Shown: in pieces, positions 9,473 to 23,095 of the stretch | Position numbering within the stretch: the first letter of the stretch is position 1 | Layout of the letters: the number at the start of each line of letters is the position of its first letter | From: Theocolax elegans | Taxonomy: Eukaryota; Arthropoda; Insecta; Hymenoptera; Cerocephalidae | Direction of reading: 5' to 3' | Assembly: GCA_026168455.1 (NCBI GenBank) | Contig: CM047425.1 | Coordinates: forward strand, 90,771,580-90,835,579 | Length of the DNA stretch: 64,000 nucleotides | Translations under genes and position numbers: made by a program | The notes under the pieces: model-generated | What the model was told of the DNA's origin: nothing | What the model saw: the letters and a program-made list of their open reading frames with translations, nothing else | Database searches by the model: none

Positions 9473-12056
9473 AATTCTTTTAGAAAACTGTAATGTATTA
9501 TGTTTAAAAACTTAATCATCACTACGTGCACATGTGTTAATTTTTTGCTTATAGTTAGCAATATTATTGTTTCACGCACATAAGTATGAATAAGTTCATG
9601 AAAGTTGCACAATAGGACTAATTATCCAGATGTCTTATTCTTAAAATACACATGTTACCTCGTTTTAGCATGGAAAATATATTACATTATGAAACCGCAA
9701 AATATTCAAGAACCGCGTAAAATTACATAACAGGGGACGAAATTTCCGTTTTGCGCGAGCGCCTCTGTGAACTTGGCCGAGGTGTCTTGCGGAAAATGAA
9801 AATAGAAATCGTAATTTCGTCAAAGCGCTAATATTGTAATGTAGATTGCACTTACCGGCTGTCATAAACAATTTCAAAATGAGTAAAATGTTGTTGCACG
9901 TAAATTTGGACTCGAGGGTGTTCGTAATCTGTGATTCGTTTAAGTTCTTTAAACTTGACAACTTTACGTTTCCGTTTGAATATTCCTCATGGAGGTTAAA
10001 ATCCAGTAATTATTTTATACTGACAAAAATAATTAATTCAATTTTTATACGGGTATTCCTTAATTACATGTGGAATTAATCATTAAACTTATAATACAAC
10101 ATAGGAAACTGATTATCAAAATGAAATATATATTTTACATTCAGTAATTATATTAATTATAAATTATATTTCTAATTTAAAACAAACCGCTTTTGGCAGA
10201 CATGTATATTTCGATTCTTAGGTACTTAAACTTAAAACCTTGTCTTTAAGCCAAAATTTTTAAGTAAAATCTAATAAGATTCAAATTAGTTTACGTGAAC
10301 AAGACGCTAAAACTAAGTATATATTATAAAAGTTATTATTAATTTCTCTATAAGCAGTTAATTTTATTAGATCGTTATAAGTGTAGAAATTAAATTTATT
10401 AATTAGTATACTTTACTTAAATAAAATAATAATTACTCAAGAAAGAAATTTTATTAAATTGCTATCAATTCAATGAAATAACAATAAATTATATATCATA
10501 TTTTAAATGCAATTTAATAAAATATATATGAAAGTATAAATTGAAATATTAAATTATATATATGAATAATTATTATTTTCAATTAGTTTTAGCTGACATT
10601 TAATTTGCGTATAATAAAGATTATCATTGAACCAAAATAATTTTAAATTATTATTTTGTGTCGAGAACCTCGAGGAAATTCATGTGCAAGATTTATATAT
10701 ATACTTTTTGCAATTTAAAATTTCGCCACACATGCCTGTACATCGGCATAACTATATAATGTGGTTAAAACGTTCTAGCATTTAGACATCGAAAAACTAT
10801 TGTTAAAATAATTTATTTCTTATTTTCCAGCAGATTTACCAGAAAACATAAAGACTTAAGTTTTTGTTATCTTAACGATGATTCATCTTTTATTATACTA
10901 ATATAACATTAATGGAATTTTATGAAAGTATATAAATGAACAGCTACTTGTGATTCTAATTATAATTTTGTTAATTATATTTATTACAATAAATCATGAA
11001 ATGTTAAAATTATTATATTCCATTTACATATTAAAAATTAACTTTATTTTAAGACAGAATCACTCCACATTTTATAATCAACTGATAATTACAGATTGTT
11101 CGAATTTCGTGTTACCGCGATACCGATAATATTTTTTGCAAACTGTACATAAATCATAAATTCATAATATTGCAATGCACATTTTAAAACTTTATATAAA
11201 ATGAATGAAAACAAATAACATTAAATCTAGAAACTGACACAATTCTCTTATAATGTATATATAATTATTTATATAATTATATATTTAATTTTGAATAGCA
11301 ATTAATATTTAATTAAACGTTTTCCTGCACAGAATGCGGTTTTTTGTCGAACTAAACACGAAATTGTTTACGCTTCACATATATACCAGACATACATTTC
11401 CATTAACTCAATTAATTCTTAATTCCGCGACTGAATACTAAATCATTCTCGAACGGTGCCTCTCTAATCCAGCACAGTATATACTCAAATCTCTGTCGAC
11501 ATTTAAGATTCAGAGAGGAAACAAATAACCGAGATCACAGCTCCTTATAACTATGACCGTTCAAAAAACTCAAGTTTTTATTAAAAAAAAATGTGAGCTT
11601 AATTCGAATAGAAGGTATACAGAAGGTTCGACGCGACATAAAATTCAATAGACGGCATTAATATATATCCATTAAGTTTAATCGGATTAGCACGTGGCCA
11701 AAGAGTCAGGTATCCATTTTATTTTATATGTAGCGTATAGGTGTATATATATATGTATTGTTAGTATATGATCGATATTTATAGGATATTTCATTCCCTT
11801 GCAGATTAACCACTGTGCGGGGTTTCTACACCCCATCCCCCCCGAGAAAGCTAAGCGAACCCCGAAAGTGCAGCGCGCAAGCGTAAGAAAGTAGCACGGC
11901 GTACATAGAAAATATGAGTGGTGTAGATTATGCATATGTTTGCGTATTATTTATATACATCTATATGTACATACATATGACGAATGGGTGATCGATAATT
12001 CAGAAATATTTCTCAAAGCATTCGACGATATACACGGAAGGGATGATATAACATTA
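9473..12056. other. AT-rich non-coding stretch
   Basis: No gene could be supported. Short GC-richer patches at about 9730-9850 and 11820-11910 carry open frames of 75-98 codons without recognisable motifs. They look like chance. Confidence 0.6.
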
Positions 12057-12075
12057 CGCGCGCGCGCGCGCGCGC
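12057..12075. repeat. (CG)n microsatellite
   Basis: Nineteen bases of alternating CG followed by ACATACGTG. A pure CG array is rare in animal DNA, especially AT-rich DNA. It can adopt Z-form DNA. Confidence 0.95.
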
Positions 12076-15000
12076 ACATACGTGAGAAAATATTTATTAT
12101 GTAGAACGCGGTGTGTCTACATTTATGTACAACCGTGTTCGTGCATGTGTTGCAGGCATGAGTACAATATTAACTGTTGCATTTCTCTCAATCCTCGTGA
12201 TTTGATGTTCATTTCTTTTCTAATCTTTCTAATATTAATACTAAATTTATTTCAACTAACTAACTAATTTGTTCAAATAATTTGAGGTAATTTGTGTAAG
12301 GCGAAATATTTAGTACTTTTACCATGGAAAATACGCAAACTAAATTCGGGAATGAACGAGAAACCTCCATATTTAACGGTTGGCTACGTTTGCGTGAAAT
12401 TACTCCTTCTCAAATTAAAATATAAGATTAAATAGTTAAAGAGAACCAGTTCGGTGCTTTATGAAAAATGACGCATTGGAAATTTTTTAACGTTTTCTTT
12501 AAAGATTAATAGACATTGACTATGATTTATTAATATACGACGCTGGTGAAACCTGAGGTCTATAGTATTCATTTTATAAACGTTCGTCGTTTTTAGGTCA
12601 ATTTTACCACAAAAATATAAATTTCAGTATTGAAATGATTTTTTTTATATTGCTGTATGTTGCGTCGCATTTAAAATACGAAAAAACGTAAATATGCAAA
12701 TGTAAAAAAAAATATTTTAAAATACTATTTTTTAAATGAGCCAAAATTACTCAAGTATCAAATAAATCACAAAATTTAAAGACCTGCACACAATAATTTT
12801 CAAGAATCTCCAATTACCACCTATAAAAGATTTTCTCATTTATCTAAATGAATATTTAATTGGGTTGAAAAAAAGTGTAGTAATCCCGTCCCTTTCATTC
12901 GTTACTACAAGTCTCCCGGTTTATCCAAGTTATCTCATTTTTTTTCTTCCTAACGAATGAGTTACAGTACAAAGTTTCCTTTGATCGTAAATAAACACGA
13001 ACCGCGTGCCGGTACACTAATCCAGCTTTAAGCACGCGCGTGTAATCCATTTTTGTTCGGTAGGCATTCGGACACGATTGTCTCAAGAAGAGACGAAAAC
13101 GATAAAGCCGCGGCGCTAAAAGATGATAAACCGACAAAAACAGCCACATGCGGATACGTCGGTGACGAAATCCATATGTACGTGTAAATACTTAAGATTT
13201 AATTCGATACATATTCTTCTTTTTTCATTATAAGATTTTTAACGAGGGATTAATTAACTTGTTTTCATTTAGTAATGTATTATATTGTACGGAATGTAAT
13301 GAACCATATTATTTAGTTTAATGAGCTATTTATCACATAATAACTACTTTCGCTTAAGTACTTGTTCTTACTTGTTTGTACATTAATAAATATTTCAGCA
13401 ATGTTCTCTTACTTATGAAATTAAGAATTTTTTTGTTCAGAACATAAGTTTATATGCATTTAATAATAAATATATTTCCTTTAAATTTGTACTTAAAATA
13501 ACATTTTATTTTTACCTAATATCTTAGTTAAATTATTACATTATCTAAGATTTATTTTTCTTTAACCTAATTATGAGAATAAAATAACACTAAATGTGCG
13601 AGAATCAAAACCTAAAATTTTATATTATTAATTCTTATGAAAAATTCCTGTTGCTTTTATTTATTTACGTGGTTATAAATAACATTTCACGTTATATTAA
13701 AATAAATCTTTTGCATTCAATTGAATTGTTTTAATAGAATTTAATCAATTTAAATCTAAAAATACAAAAGGTAAAAATAAAAAGATTATAAAGTACTATA
13801 TTTAGCTTGCATTGATAAATGATACAATTGTGAAATAATGTAAGAACGAAAATATTCGTAGAAATTTTCAAAATATTTTTGAATTCATATTACAACCAAG
13901 ATGCTTTTATACGCAGTGTATCATCCGCAATATAAATTTTTTCGTTAAATTATACGTTTCATCAAACTTTGTTTTTTTTCGCAATCAACATCGTAAATAA
14001 ACGACGGATCGTTTTTTTTAAGGGTAATTTATACGACTATTTAAACAATGCTACACGGTAATGAATTATTCGAAAAGTTTTGTACAGAAAATAAATTTCG
14101 CGTAACTTGGTTAACAATTATGAAAATAGAAAAATGATAGAGAAAAAAATGGTTACTTTACGAGGGAAAGTACACATTAATTTCCATAAAGAAATCAGTT
14201 GTTGCTAAGATTCCTTGTTTGACAAATTGATTGGCGGCTCTTACAAACGTGACGTCCCCACTAAATTCAATTAAAACAAGACTTTGTATACACACCCGCG
14301 TGAGTTGAATATCGCGACTCGGAGCGCAACCTCAAGCGTAACATTCGTCTAATCGAGGTGAAGAACCGAAGTCTGGCAATCTTCCAAAAAGTCACACGCC
14401 CGTGCCTTCCTTAGTCGTTGGATATACACAGGTCTGTTTTTCACCTAAAAGAATAAAGACGAGAATTACTGGAATTCTTGTACACGATACAAGATCTAAC
14501 TATTTTCAAATAATGTGATAGTTAGAGTAGCGTAATTTACGAGTTTTTTTAGTACCTCCACAGGTAAATTATATTTTTTTAAACATTTTTTTTATGAAGA
14601 AACATTTTTGTAAATTTGCAATGGTTAAATAATATATATATATAATACGATATTTAACTTTGAACGTGCGTAAAAATGATTGTGTATCTATTTACATCTT
14701 CAATATAAGTATAGGAATTTTTTGAGTACGAAATCGCAGAAGTGTGATTCATATTTTTGAAGAAGTGCCAATTTGTGCGAAAAAGTTTAAATGCTAAGAT
14801 AGAGATTTTCGTATAATAGATTGTTGAAATAAAAGTTAATTGAATTGTAAACTTGCGCGAGTTAAAAGTTCATTAGATCTGATGAATTGAAACCTATACA
14901 TAAGTAAATTATTCGAGAAAAAAAATTAATTTTAAATTGTAGTTTCATATATTCTAGTTTTTTTTGTATAATCTATTATTTATTTTATTTCTTTCTACTG

Positions 15001-15364
15001 AAACATATTATATATGTATTGTATACCGAGGGAAATTGCAGTTTTAAAAAGAATAAAAATTTAATCTGAAAGTACACATACTTTCATTTTAACTTTTATC
15101 CTTCTTCAATATTTCAATTTCCGGTTTTATATAATAGTAGATGATGTTTATTTAAGAAATCGCAACCTACAATCATCGTATGATTGTATAGTTTAAAAAG
15201 TCTTTAAAGTGAAGAATAAAAATAGTAATAATGACATCTAGAACAGAAAAAAATAGCAGGCGATATAATTGTTTTGGAAAATGTTGTAAGAAACTCTATA
15301 ATTATTTTTTTAAATAATAAAAATATAACATATATATGTATAATGGAAATAAGTTACGTATCGA
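12076..15364. other. AT-rich non-coding stretch
   Basis: No gene seen. GC-richer islands lie at about 12960-13180 and 14220-14430. Neither holds a convincing coding frame. They could be regulatory or conserved non-coding DNA, which cannot be tested from one sequence. Confidence 0.55.
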
Positions 15365-15727
15365 TTGTATAATTATTACAATATATACCGCGATGTCAGC
15401 ATATCCAAATTGTTTTCGCAGGACGATCGAAGACGCACGTGCGCTTTAAGTGGTGTTCTCCTACGTCCCCTTTTCCAACGCTGTCCATTACACTTCGCTT
15501 ACCGGGCGACTAGCTTTTTCACATTCGTTCTCGTTCCAATGACACTCTCCGGCTTTCCCGCGTCCTCCGAGCTTTTAATGCCTCGCCTACATAACGACAG
15601 CTTCGACACAATACAACGACTACCCGACGATACAGCAGTTCACTTTGCACGGGAGAAAAGAAAGATATCGTTACATTTTTCGCAGCCGTGTTACAAAATT
15701 ACGAAGCACCATACTTCACAGTGTTAA
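15365..15727 (+). other. GC-richer island with a 120-codon open frame, coding status unproven
   Basis: About 15415-15670 is clearly richer in G, C and CpG than its surroundings and begins just after TTTTCGCAG, which resembles a splice acceptor. A plus-strand frame stays open for 120 codons. Its translation is rich in Ser, Arg, Leu and Cys, with no domain, repeat or signal I recognise. It could be a short exon, a regulatory island or chance. I favour non-coding. Confidence 0.25.
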
Positions 15728-17130
15728 TAACTTCGTTACCGTAACAAACTTTTCTACAATTTCTTATTCTTTGTGATTTTATCCTTTTTATACGTATATA
15801 TAGTTATACATTGTACAGCGTTATATACACGAAATTACAAAGAGTTTCAGATTTGCTGAATACGATGCCAATTTCCTCAGTCACGTATAACTCCTTGATT
15901 TTCTTGGGTTTCGCTGACTGGTGTCTGTGACAGATATATAAAACCTGATGAGGTAGAAGAAGATTTAAGAGTAAAGCTTCGCTGCGTATACACAAGTGCT
16001 TTTATGGTTAAAATTTCTCTTAGATTTTAGAGATTTTGTTTTCTCACCAACGTCTAAAAGTAAATAAATATATTCAGATGAATTGTGATGAGAAGTTTGA
16101 TTGTAGTGAATACGGATTAAACATTTTCTTTTGTAGTCAATTATTATTATCTTACCAGTAAAAGTTTAGTTAGTTCTTAGTTTGTAAATATTCGTTGGAA
16201 TATATTGAAAACATAGAAACACTTTTGTGTTTAAATACCGAAAATGTCGTGAGAGATAATGTCTAATTTTATATTGGTCGAGCAGAGTGTTAGACCTTTA
16301 TATAATTTTATTACATGGTGGTTTGGCTAGACCGATAATACCATTTCCATTATGTTATATATAATTTTAATCATATTCCTACGGAATTTCTAATTTATTT
16401 AATTTAGCACTGTTTAGCAAATATCTGTATTTAATTAATTATAAATTAGAGTATAAACTACTTCCTTATATTCATAAGATTAGAAACCGGATAATCTAAT
16501 AATAGCCTTTAATAGGAAATATTTAATACAGTATAGTTAGTGAGGTAAAAAAATTGCAAAAATTTAATCTATTTCTTATGACACAATGCTACACATGAAA
16601 GAGGGAGGAAAAGAGAAAGAGAGAGAGGTTTTCAAGTCCATAAGAGGATATACGCATATCCTATGTACTATATTTTGAAAAGCGAATTCAATTGACCTAC
16701 TTATTTGTAAGGAAAAATCAAAAGAAATAAAAATATGTATTTCTATATGGTTGTTAGAGTAGTAAAGTTTTACATACTTCACATATATTGTAGGCACACA
16801 TTTTGTTATGTTATTTTATAAATATATTTTTCTAACTTTTTCTGTTAGTAACTGTGCCAATTGCTTTTTTAATTCATTCCTTTGTGTAAATACGAAGCAA
16901 CAGCAGAGCGTATCCGTTGTAACTATAAGAGCTCAATATATTGTTATACGTCCAAACTGTTTGGATAACAAATATTTATATTTCGTCGATAAAATGTGAA
17001 TCCTAATAAATACGTATAATATTTATATTAAGAATCTGTAAGAGCCAAGAATAAAGTTTCAACTATGAGAAAAAAAAAGCTTCTTGCATTAAATTATAAA
17101 CAGAATAAGTATAATATACACCGCGTTCAA
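15728..17130. other. AT-rich non-coding stretch
   Basis: No gene seen. A short GA-rich tract lies at about 16598-16628. The remaining open frames are under 75 codons. Confidence 0.6.
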
Positions 17131-17692
17131 TCAAAACCCCTCTCTATCCCCATCCATATTTATAATATCGATAATATAGCAATCGACAGTATGTCTCCTT
17201 GAAAAGAGGGAATGGTGTGCGAAAAAAAAAAAAAATAAAATAATCGAGAAAACTCGATATTCAAGCAAAAACGTATGCGCGCACGAACAAATTTTCTGAT
17301 CTCGCATTTGCGCTCGCGTACATGGGGCGACAAAAGGCGTATCGGAAACTTTTTTCTCTCTCGCCAAGAGGATAGGTGACGGAAAGTGAAAGCGAGAGGG
17401 AGAGAGAGAAATGTGTGTATATAGTGGGTAAAAGATAAACAAGGTGTCGCAAAAAAGGGCATGAGAAAATAGAATACATCGCGGCGTCGAAGGTCCAAGA
17501 ACGCGGTTGCGAGAGCAAACGCGTGCTATTTTCAGCTTCGAGTTTGGTTCTTTCGCGCTAGAGCTTCTCCCCAACCCCGATTTCCATCGATTTCAGCCGC
17601 TGCTTCTCTCTTCCTCGCGTGGCGAGTTCAGGGCGTGTGCGCTTGTATAGGCCTTGTACGACTCTCTCCCTCTCTCTTCCTCTCCCCGTTTC
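17131..17692. other. GC-richer low-complexity island
   Basis: Purine-rich and CpG-containing tracts (GAGAGG/GAGAGA near 17392-17410, A-rich near 17221-17237) give overlapping minus-strand open frames of up to 147 codons in different frames. Several long frames at once over simple sequence argue against coding. A CT-rich tract (17661-17690) leads into a microsatellite. A promoter or enhancer role is possible but unsupported. Confidence 0.5.
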
Positions 17693-17740
17693 TATATATA
17701 TATATATATACATACATACATATATGTGTGTGTGTGTGTA
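17693..17740. repeat. Compound microsatellite (TA)n-(CATA)n-(TG)n
   Basis: Three adjoining simple arrays without intervening sequence. Confidence 0.95.
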
Positions 17741-20700
17741 TTATATGTACATCTGCGGATCAATTAAAATGGTATACGTTGGTCACAAGGGTGCTGGCTG
17801 ATCATTACTTTTTCATGTATTGAAACAGTGGTAGTTTTCGGTTTTGACAGCTCTGGAAGGAGATGAGGTTACTGCAAGCTGCAGCCGGCAGTTACGGGTG
17901 TTGCGGTTACCGTTCGTCGGATGCGCAAGCGGTGCAGGCAGTGCTTTTAACGCGTGATGGTTATAAAGATTCGATTTCCCAGAGCTTTTTATTTTTGGGG
18001 CAGGTTTCATTTCTTCTACGGGGATCTCTAAGCAATGATAGTTTAAACAAAAATTCTATCTTTTTGGAAAAAAGTTTCGATTTTATAACCATGTGTATAC
18101 ATATATTTACGATATTGACGCAGACAAAATTGTGTGAGCTTACATGCAGTGATTTAACACCATAAATTTCATATTAATAATATAATTCATATATTTAATA
18201 TCAAATAATGAAATTGTTCATTTTGTATATACACGTTTTATTATTACAATTTTATTGTACATATTATAACATTCAATTTAATTAACCCGGTTTGAAATTT
18301 AAATCCGCAACTAAATTTTTTATTAATTCTTTATGCAAATGAGTTTTAAAATCGTAATTCGAGTCTTAGATATTATGTACTACCTTTTGGATATGTTATG
18401 AAGAGATGAAAATAGAAGAATCTGATCTAGTAGAAAGTTTACTATAATTCAGTTAATTTTGATGGAAATAAAAGTTTTTATAAAAGTATACTTTTATTTA
18501 TAAAAAATATCTTAAGAAGAGTATATGTTTTATAGTTATAGTATTAAATGATCGATGATACAAGATATGTTTGTAGAAGATACTCACCAAAACGGATAGC
18601 TGGCGGATATTTGGCTCACTAATAATGATTTTAATAATTTATAAAATATATTTCCTCGTTCTCTATCGATTCTTCTATCAATCAATTTCAAAATTATGAA
18701 GATTGTTATGTCATTGCTGTCGGTTACATATACATACAATAACCTTTTGAATAGAAATTAAACCAAAGTTATAAATCATATGAATTTTACAGCAACCTTA
18801 CATCCTTATGATTTCAAGGACACAATATTTTTCCTTCTGTTTAAAGTCATTTTAGTTAAAACATGTTTTGAAAATACAAATAGAATAGGTAATTCAAATA
18901 TAAATACTATATATTTTATATATAATTTGTTTACATTGTAAGTCTATTAGTAAATGTTCGACAACTTTCAAAATCATATAAACACTAGCCCTAGGTGCTG
19001 TGATTACGGGTATAAAAGAAATTGCTAGGGCAGGAATATTTTAATTTAAACGTCATAAATCTCTAACCTTGCCCACGAAGAGATTGAAGTTTATTTATAG
19101 GCGCTTGCTACTAATAATTTGTCTTCCAATTCAAATTGACATGGCGCTTTTTCATCAATCTTAATAATCGAGCGAGATATGCACTATAGATCGATAATGT
19201 TCATTATTAAAGCTCCCTTGCAATTTCGATTTTCTTTATTAAATAGCCGGTTCATACTCTCTGATTTTGCGCAACCGCACACGCGAGCCTTTCTTTCCTA
19301 ATTAAATCCGCGTAGCGAACATTACTCGCGACGGACGCGAAATTAATTAATTGAAACAATGCATGAGTATTGGTGGCTTCGTGAATTCTGGTCTTGACGA
19401 TTCGAATTTATATATTATAAGAGACGTTGTCATTGCAACGAAATCATGATAGAGTCAATTCAATTAATCTGAAATTCTGGTTGCGATTAAGTAATGAAAG
19501 ATCGAGATTATTATTGATTTATTATTGTCGTATTTTTAATATATCACAAGTGGTATGTAAAATATTTAATTTTGTTAATAATAATATCTATTATTACTGA
19601 TGGTTGGTTATAACTTAGTGCACCTATCATTTAATCTATACTCTAAAAGCTAAAATTGAAATCTCGTTATTGCCATATAATTAATTTATGCGAAATGTCA
19701 ATTTTTTTTAATTTAGATGCCGTTTTGGTAATAGAGTATAATATGTCTAAAATTATTATTCCAAAGTGGTTTTAATTAAAATCTAAGTATATCATAAATG
19801 TATTTAGTAGTATACTAGATTGCTTTTATTATGTGAAATATTTCTTCCTTGAAAAATAAATATTTCGTAATAAATTCATCTTTCAATAGCTATAATTAAA
19901 ATTAGTATTTATCACAAAAATAGATTTTTATGAGTGCATCTTTCTCCACTGAAGTATCGTTTACGATAAAATACAAATTGGAAAATAATGATCCAACAAG
20001 TAGTTATATAAAACGTCATCGCTGTTTAAATTAGAAATAAATTTCTCGGCAACTGGTACGCTAATACGTATAGTTAGTTTATTGGCCAAAAAGTTATTTC
20101 ATCTAACTTTAGCCCGATTGCATTTCTTATCAAAATTTATGTCAGCCATAAAATTTTCAACACAAATTTGTTACCCGAAGATGAATAATGAGATACCATT
20201 ACCATACGCAGTATAAGGAATAAAATTTATTTGCCTCCCACATTTGTACATGTATTGCGTATTATAAGAAAATAATCAAAAAATACAACTAACCTACAAA
20301 TTGAAGCATAAAAAAGGTAGTGTTTTTATTGTAAAATATATGTAGGAATGATGATAAAAACAGAAACGTTAGTCTACATGTGTGTAGTTACACCCTTTAA
20401 CTGCAAGGCCCAATAACGTGAGGAACGTGATGTCCATTATGCACGCCTTTATATTTTCAGCCGCTACGAGTTTAATAATAGAACGACGAGAACGATGCGA
20501 AGTTTGAATAATGCATATTGTACAACGAAAAGTACGTGTGCGCGCATCTTCCGACTTTATTCTTTTTAATGTTCTACAAATCAATTTTGTTTACCCGTCA
20601 CTTGTCGAGATCATTTTCCAATTAAATTTTCGTACAGGACGATTGATTTCCTAAACGATTTCCGTGAATTTTACTGTTCATTGGAGGGATGGAGATATTA

Positions 20701-22097
20701 GCACAAGAAATTGACTTGCTGTTGGGGACGAAGCTTTTAAGTAAATAGTATTCTAATTAGACCGATTTACATTCGCTTTGCGGAAATTCGAGAAGAAAAA
20801 AATTAATTCGAAATACGTTAATGGTAAAATAATTGCTCTCCCGCATGACATCGTTTATTTTAGAGACCAAAATGATTGAATGTACTGATGATAGAAACAC
20901 AATCTGAATTTTGAAATTTACCTTTTTTTAATTTAATTTAATTTAATGCATAATCTGTAATATAATAATGATTTTATATTATAAAGTACTAAAAATATAC
21001 TAAAGTTATTTTTACTTGTACAATTAAGAAAGGTCAGTGTAACTTCAAAGGGGGTTCTTGCATTTTATGTGGCAATAACAACAGTAGTCTGTTAGTACAT
21101 TCGAATTTTTTGCGGATAAATCCGTTATATTTTGATGCTTCTATAAAAATTTAAACTTCGTATACTAAACTCTAAAAAAGGACATTTAGAAAACATTTAT
21201 TTGCAAAATCAATGAATAACTCGTAAAGTTGACGTTGAAGTTGCTTTTGATATGTTTTTAAATGAACTACTGAACGTAAATAGTAAAAAAAACTTTAGTC
21301 AAATTAAATTGTGAAAGTTTAATTGCGAAAAGGATTAAAAACTTGAAATTACTGTAATTTGAAAAATGCTGAATTTGAAATTTACAGCTATGTCGTAGAA
21401 AAGTAGATTCTGGGTAGATGAAGAACTAAAAATTTATTTTTGTAGGTTAATAGTTCAAATATAATACTGAAGATAGTTTGCATTAAAAATTCTATATACC
21501 TATTAAACATTTGATAATAAAAATTCAGTTGTTGCCTTTAATCCTTAAATAGTGCATTTCACTGCTGTTAAAACTGTATTTGAACGTAAAACTGGAAGAG
21601 TAACGTAATTGTTAAAATTAAGAAAACAAATAAAAAGGCTCAACCAATTTTAAAAGCGTCAGTATTAGATAACATCTGATTATAAATGATGGCTTATTTA
21701 TATGAATTGCCTATTGCGCAATTTAATTTATTCGAACATACAGTATTCATATTAGTATGTATTTTTATTTTTAAACCCGCGAGTGGATATAAGAAAAGAA
21801 TCAGTCGACAGTAGATTTAATATTGGCATATCTGTTGTCGTGAGTAAAGATTAATACTGGCTATCATCGCACGTTAAGGTCATTGACAAATTTGTTCTAT
21901 CCGCGTTACCCAACCAATATGCAAAGTTCGTTTCACTCAAGTACCGTGTCCCAGGAATCGCAAAGTTAACTTCGACCGTGCACGTAAGTGAAACGTGGAT
22001 CCACGGCGCGTGCGCCACATCCTGAACGGCCGGTCGGTTTCCTCCCTATTCCGGCATCATCTGTCGCCGTAAACTTTAATAGCTCGTAGCGCCTTGA
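17741..22097. other. AT-rich non-coding stretch
   Basis: No gene seen. Slightly GC-richer patches lie near 17850-17960, 19260-19390 and 21950-22080. The longest open frame (100 codons, 17863-18165) has no recognisable feature. Confidence 0.6.
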
Positions 22098-22122
22098 CTC
22101 TCTCTCTCTCTCTCTCTCTCTC
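22098..22122. repeat. (CT)n microsatellite
   Basis: Uninterrupted CT array followed by a C-rich tract. Confidence 0.95.
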
Positions 22123-23064
22123 CCCTCCCCCCTGTCTATATAAATTGTGAACGAGCGCGATGCGAGCAAGTTAAGTCGCGAAATGGGGCTGGTCGTTTGG
22201 ATTTGAAGGTCTGCGATATATTTTAAAGGATCTTAGGTGTTTTGACTTTGCGAGCATGAAATTCGTTTTTTATGCTTTTTGTTATAGGTATTGTTTTCAA
22301 ATTTTTGTTAATAAGCAATGCAACACTTTTATGATTATACACTTGTATACTGCAGTTTATCCTAAACAATTAGTTGCAATAGCAATAAATATTCACTAAT
22401 TTATCTTATCATACAATGATGCAAAAGTGTTTCCATAAATTGTAGGTAATACATGTAAGCTATTACGTATGATGCAAACAGAGTTTTCTGCAATTTCATA
22501 TAATGGATTCGAGCAAATAATGTTATAGTAGTATATATATATATATCGTTAGTTATATCGTTCAACTCAACACCTATCGGAGTTGAATAAACAATTGCAC
22601 GGTTACAAAACTCGTTTGGTATATTTGTTTAATGAAAATTGGTTTGCGGTGCTGGAAAACGACCAGATTCTCGTATTTCGTGGACCTCTCCAAAGTCAAA
22701 TAGACACTATTCCTGAGACGATACAGCTATAGTCACTATAGCCGTCGCCTTCACTCGTAAAGAAGGTGGATATGGCGATATAAAATAAAGTTGCATGCGA
22801 GATATATATTGTAATACACAGCGCACTCGAGACTATTCGTAGAAGCGAAAATTAAGATGGGCGTATACTCGTATGTGAGCCTTGGAAGAATGGATCGATC
22901 TATATTACAGTAGTTACGTGCTCGTAGATTATACGTCGCTAAAACCCGATGTAATATAAGATCGTTTTACGCGTAAATATCGATCTCGCGATGCTGTCTG
23001 ATTTTTTAAGCGCAGCGCTGATTTAAACGAAAAAATATGATGTAATTTTGATCGATTGCACGAT

Positions 23065-23067
<3 letters not shown>
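22123..23067. other. Non-coding stretch, mixed composition
   Basis: Nothing gene-like. Includes an (AT)n run near 22533-22546. Confidence 0.6.

Positions 23068-23095
<28 letters not shown>
23068..23095. repeat. (CA)n microsatellite
   Basis: About 14 CA units without interruption. Confidence 0.95.

Noticed and set aside
17131..17574. Minus-strand open frames up to 147 codons
   Set aside because: Three long frames overlap in different phases over purine-rich simple sequence, so the openness is compositional.
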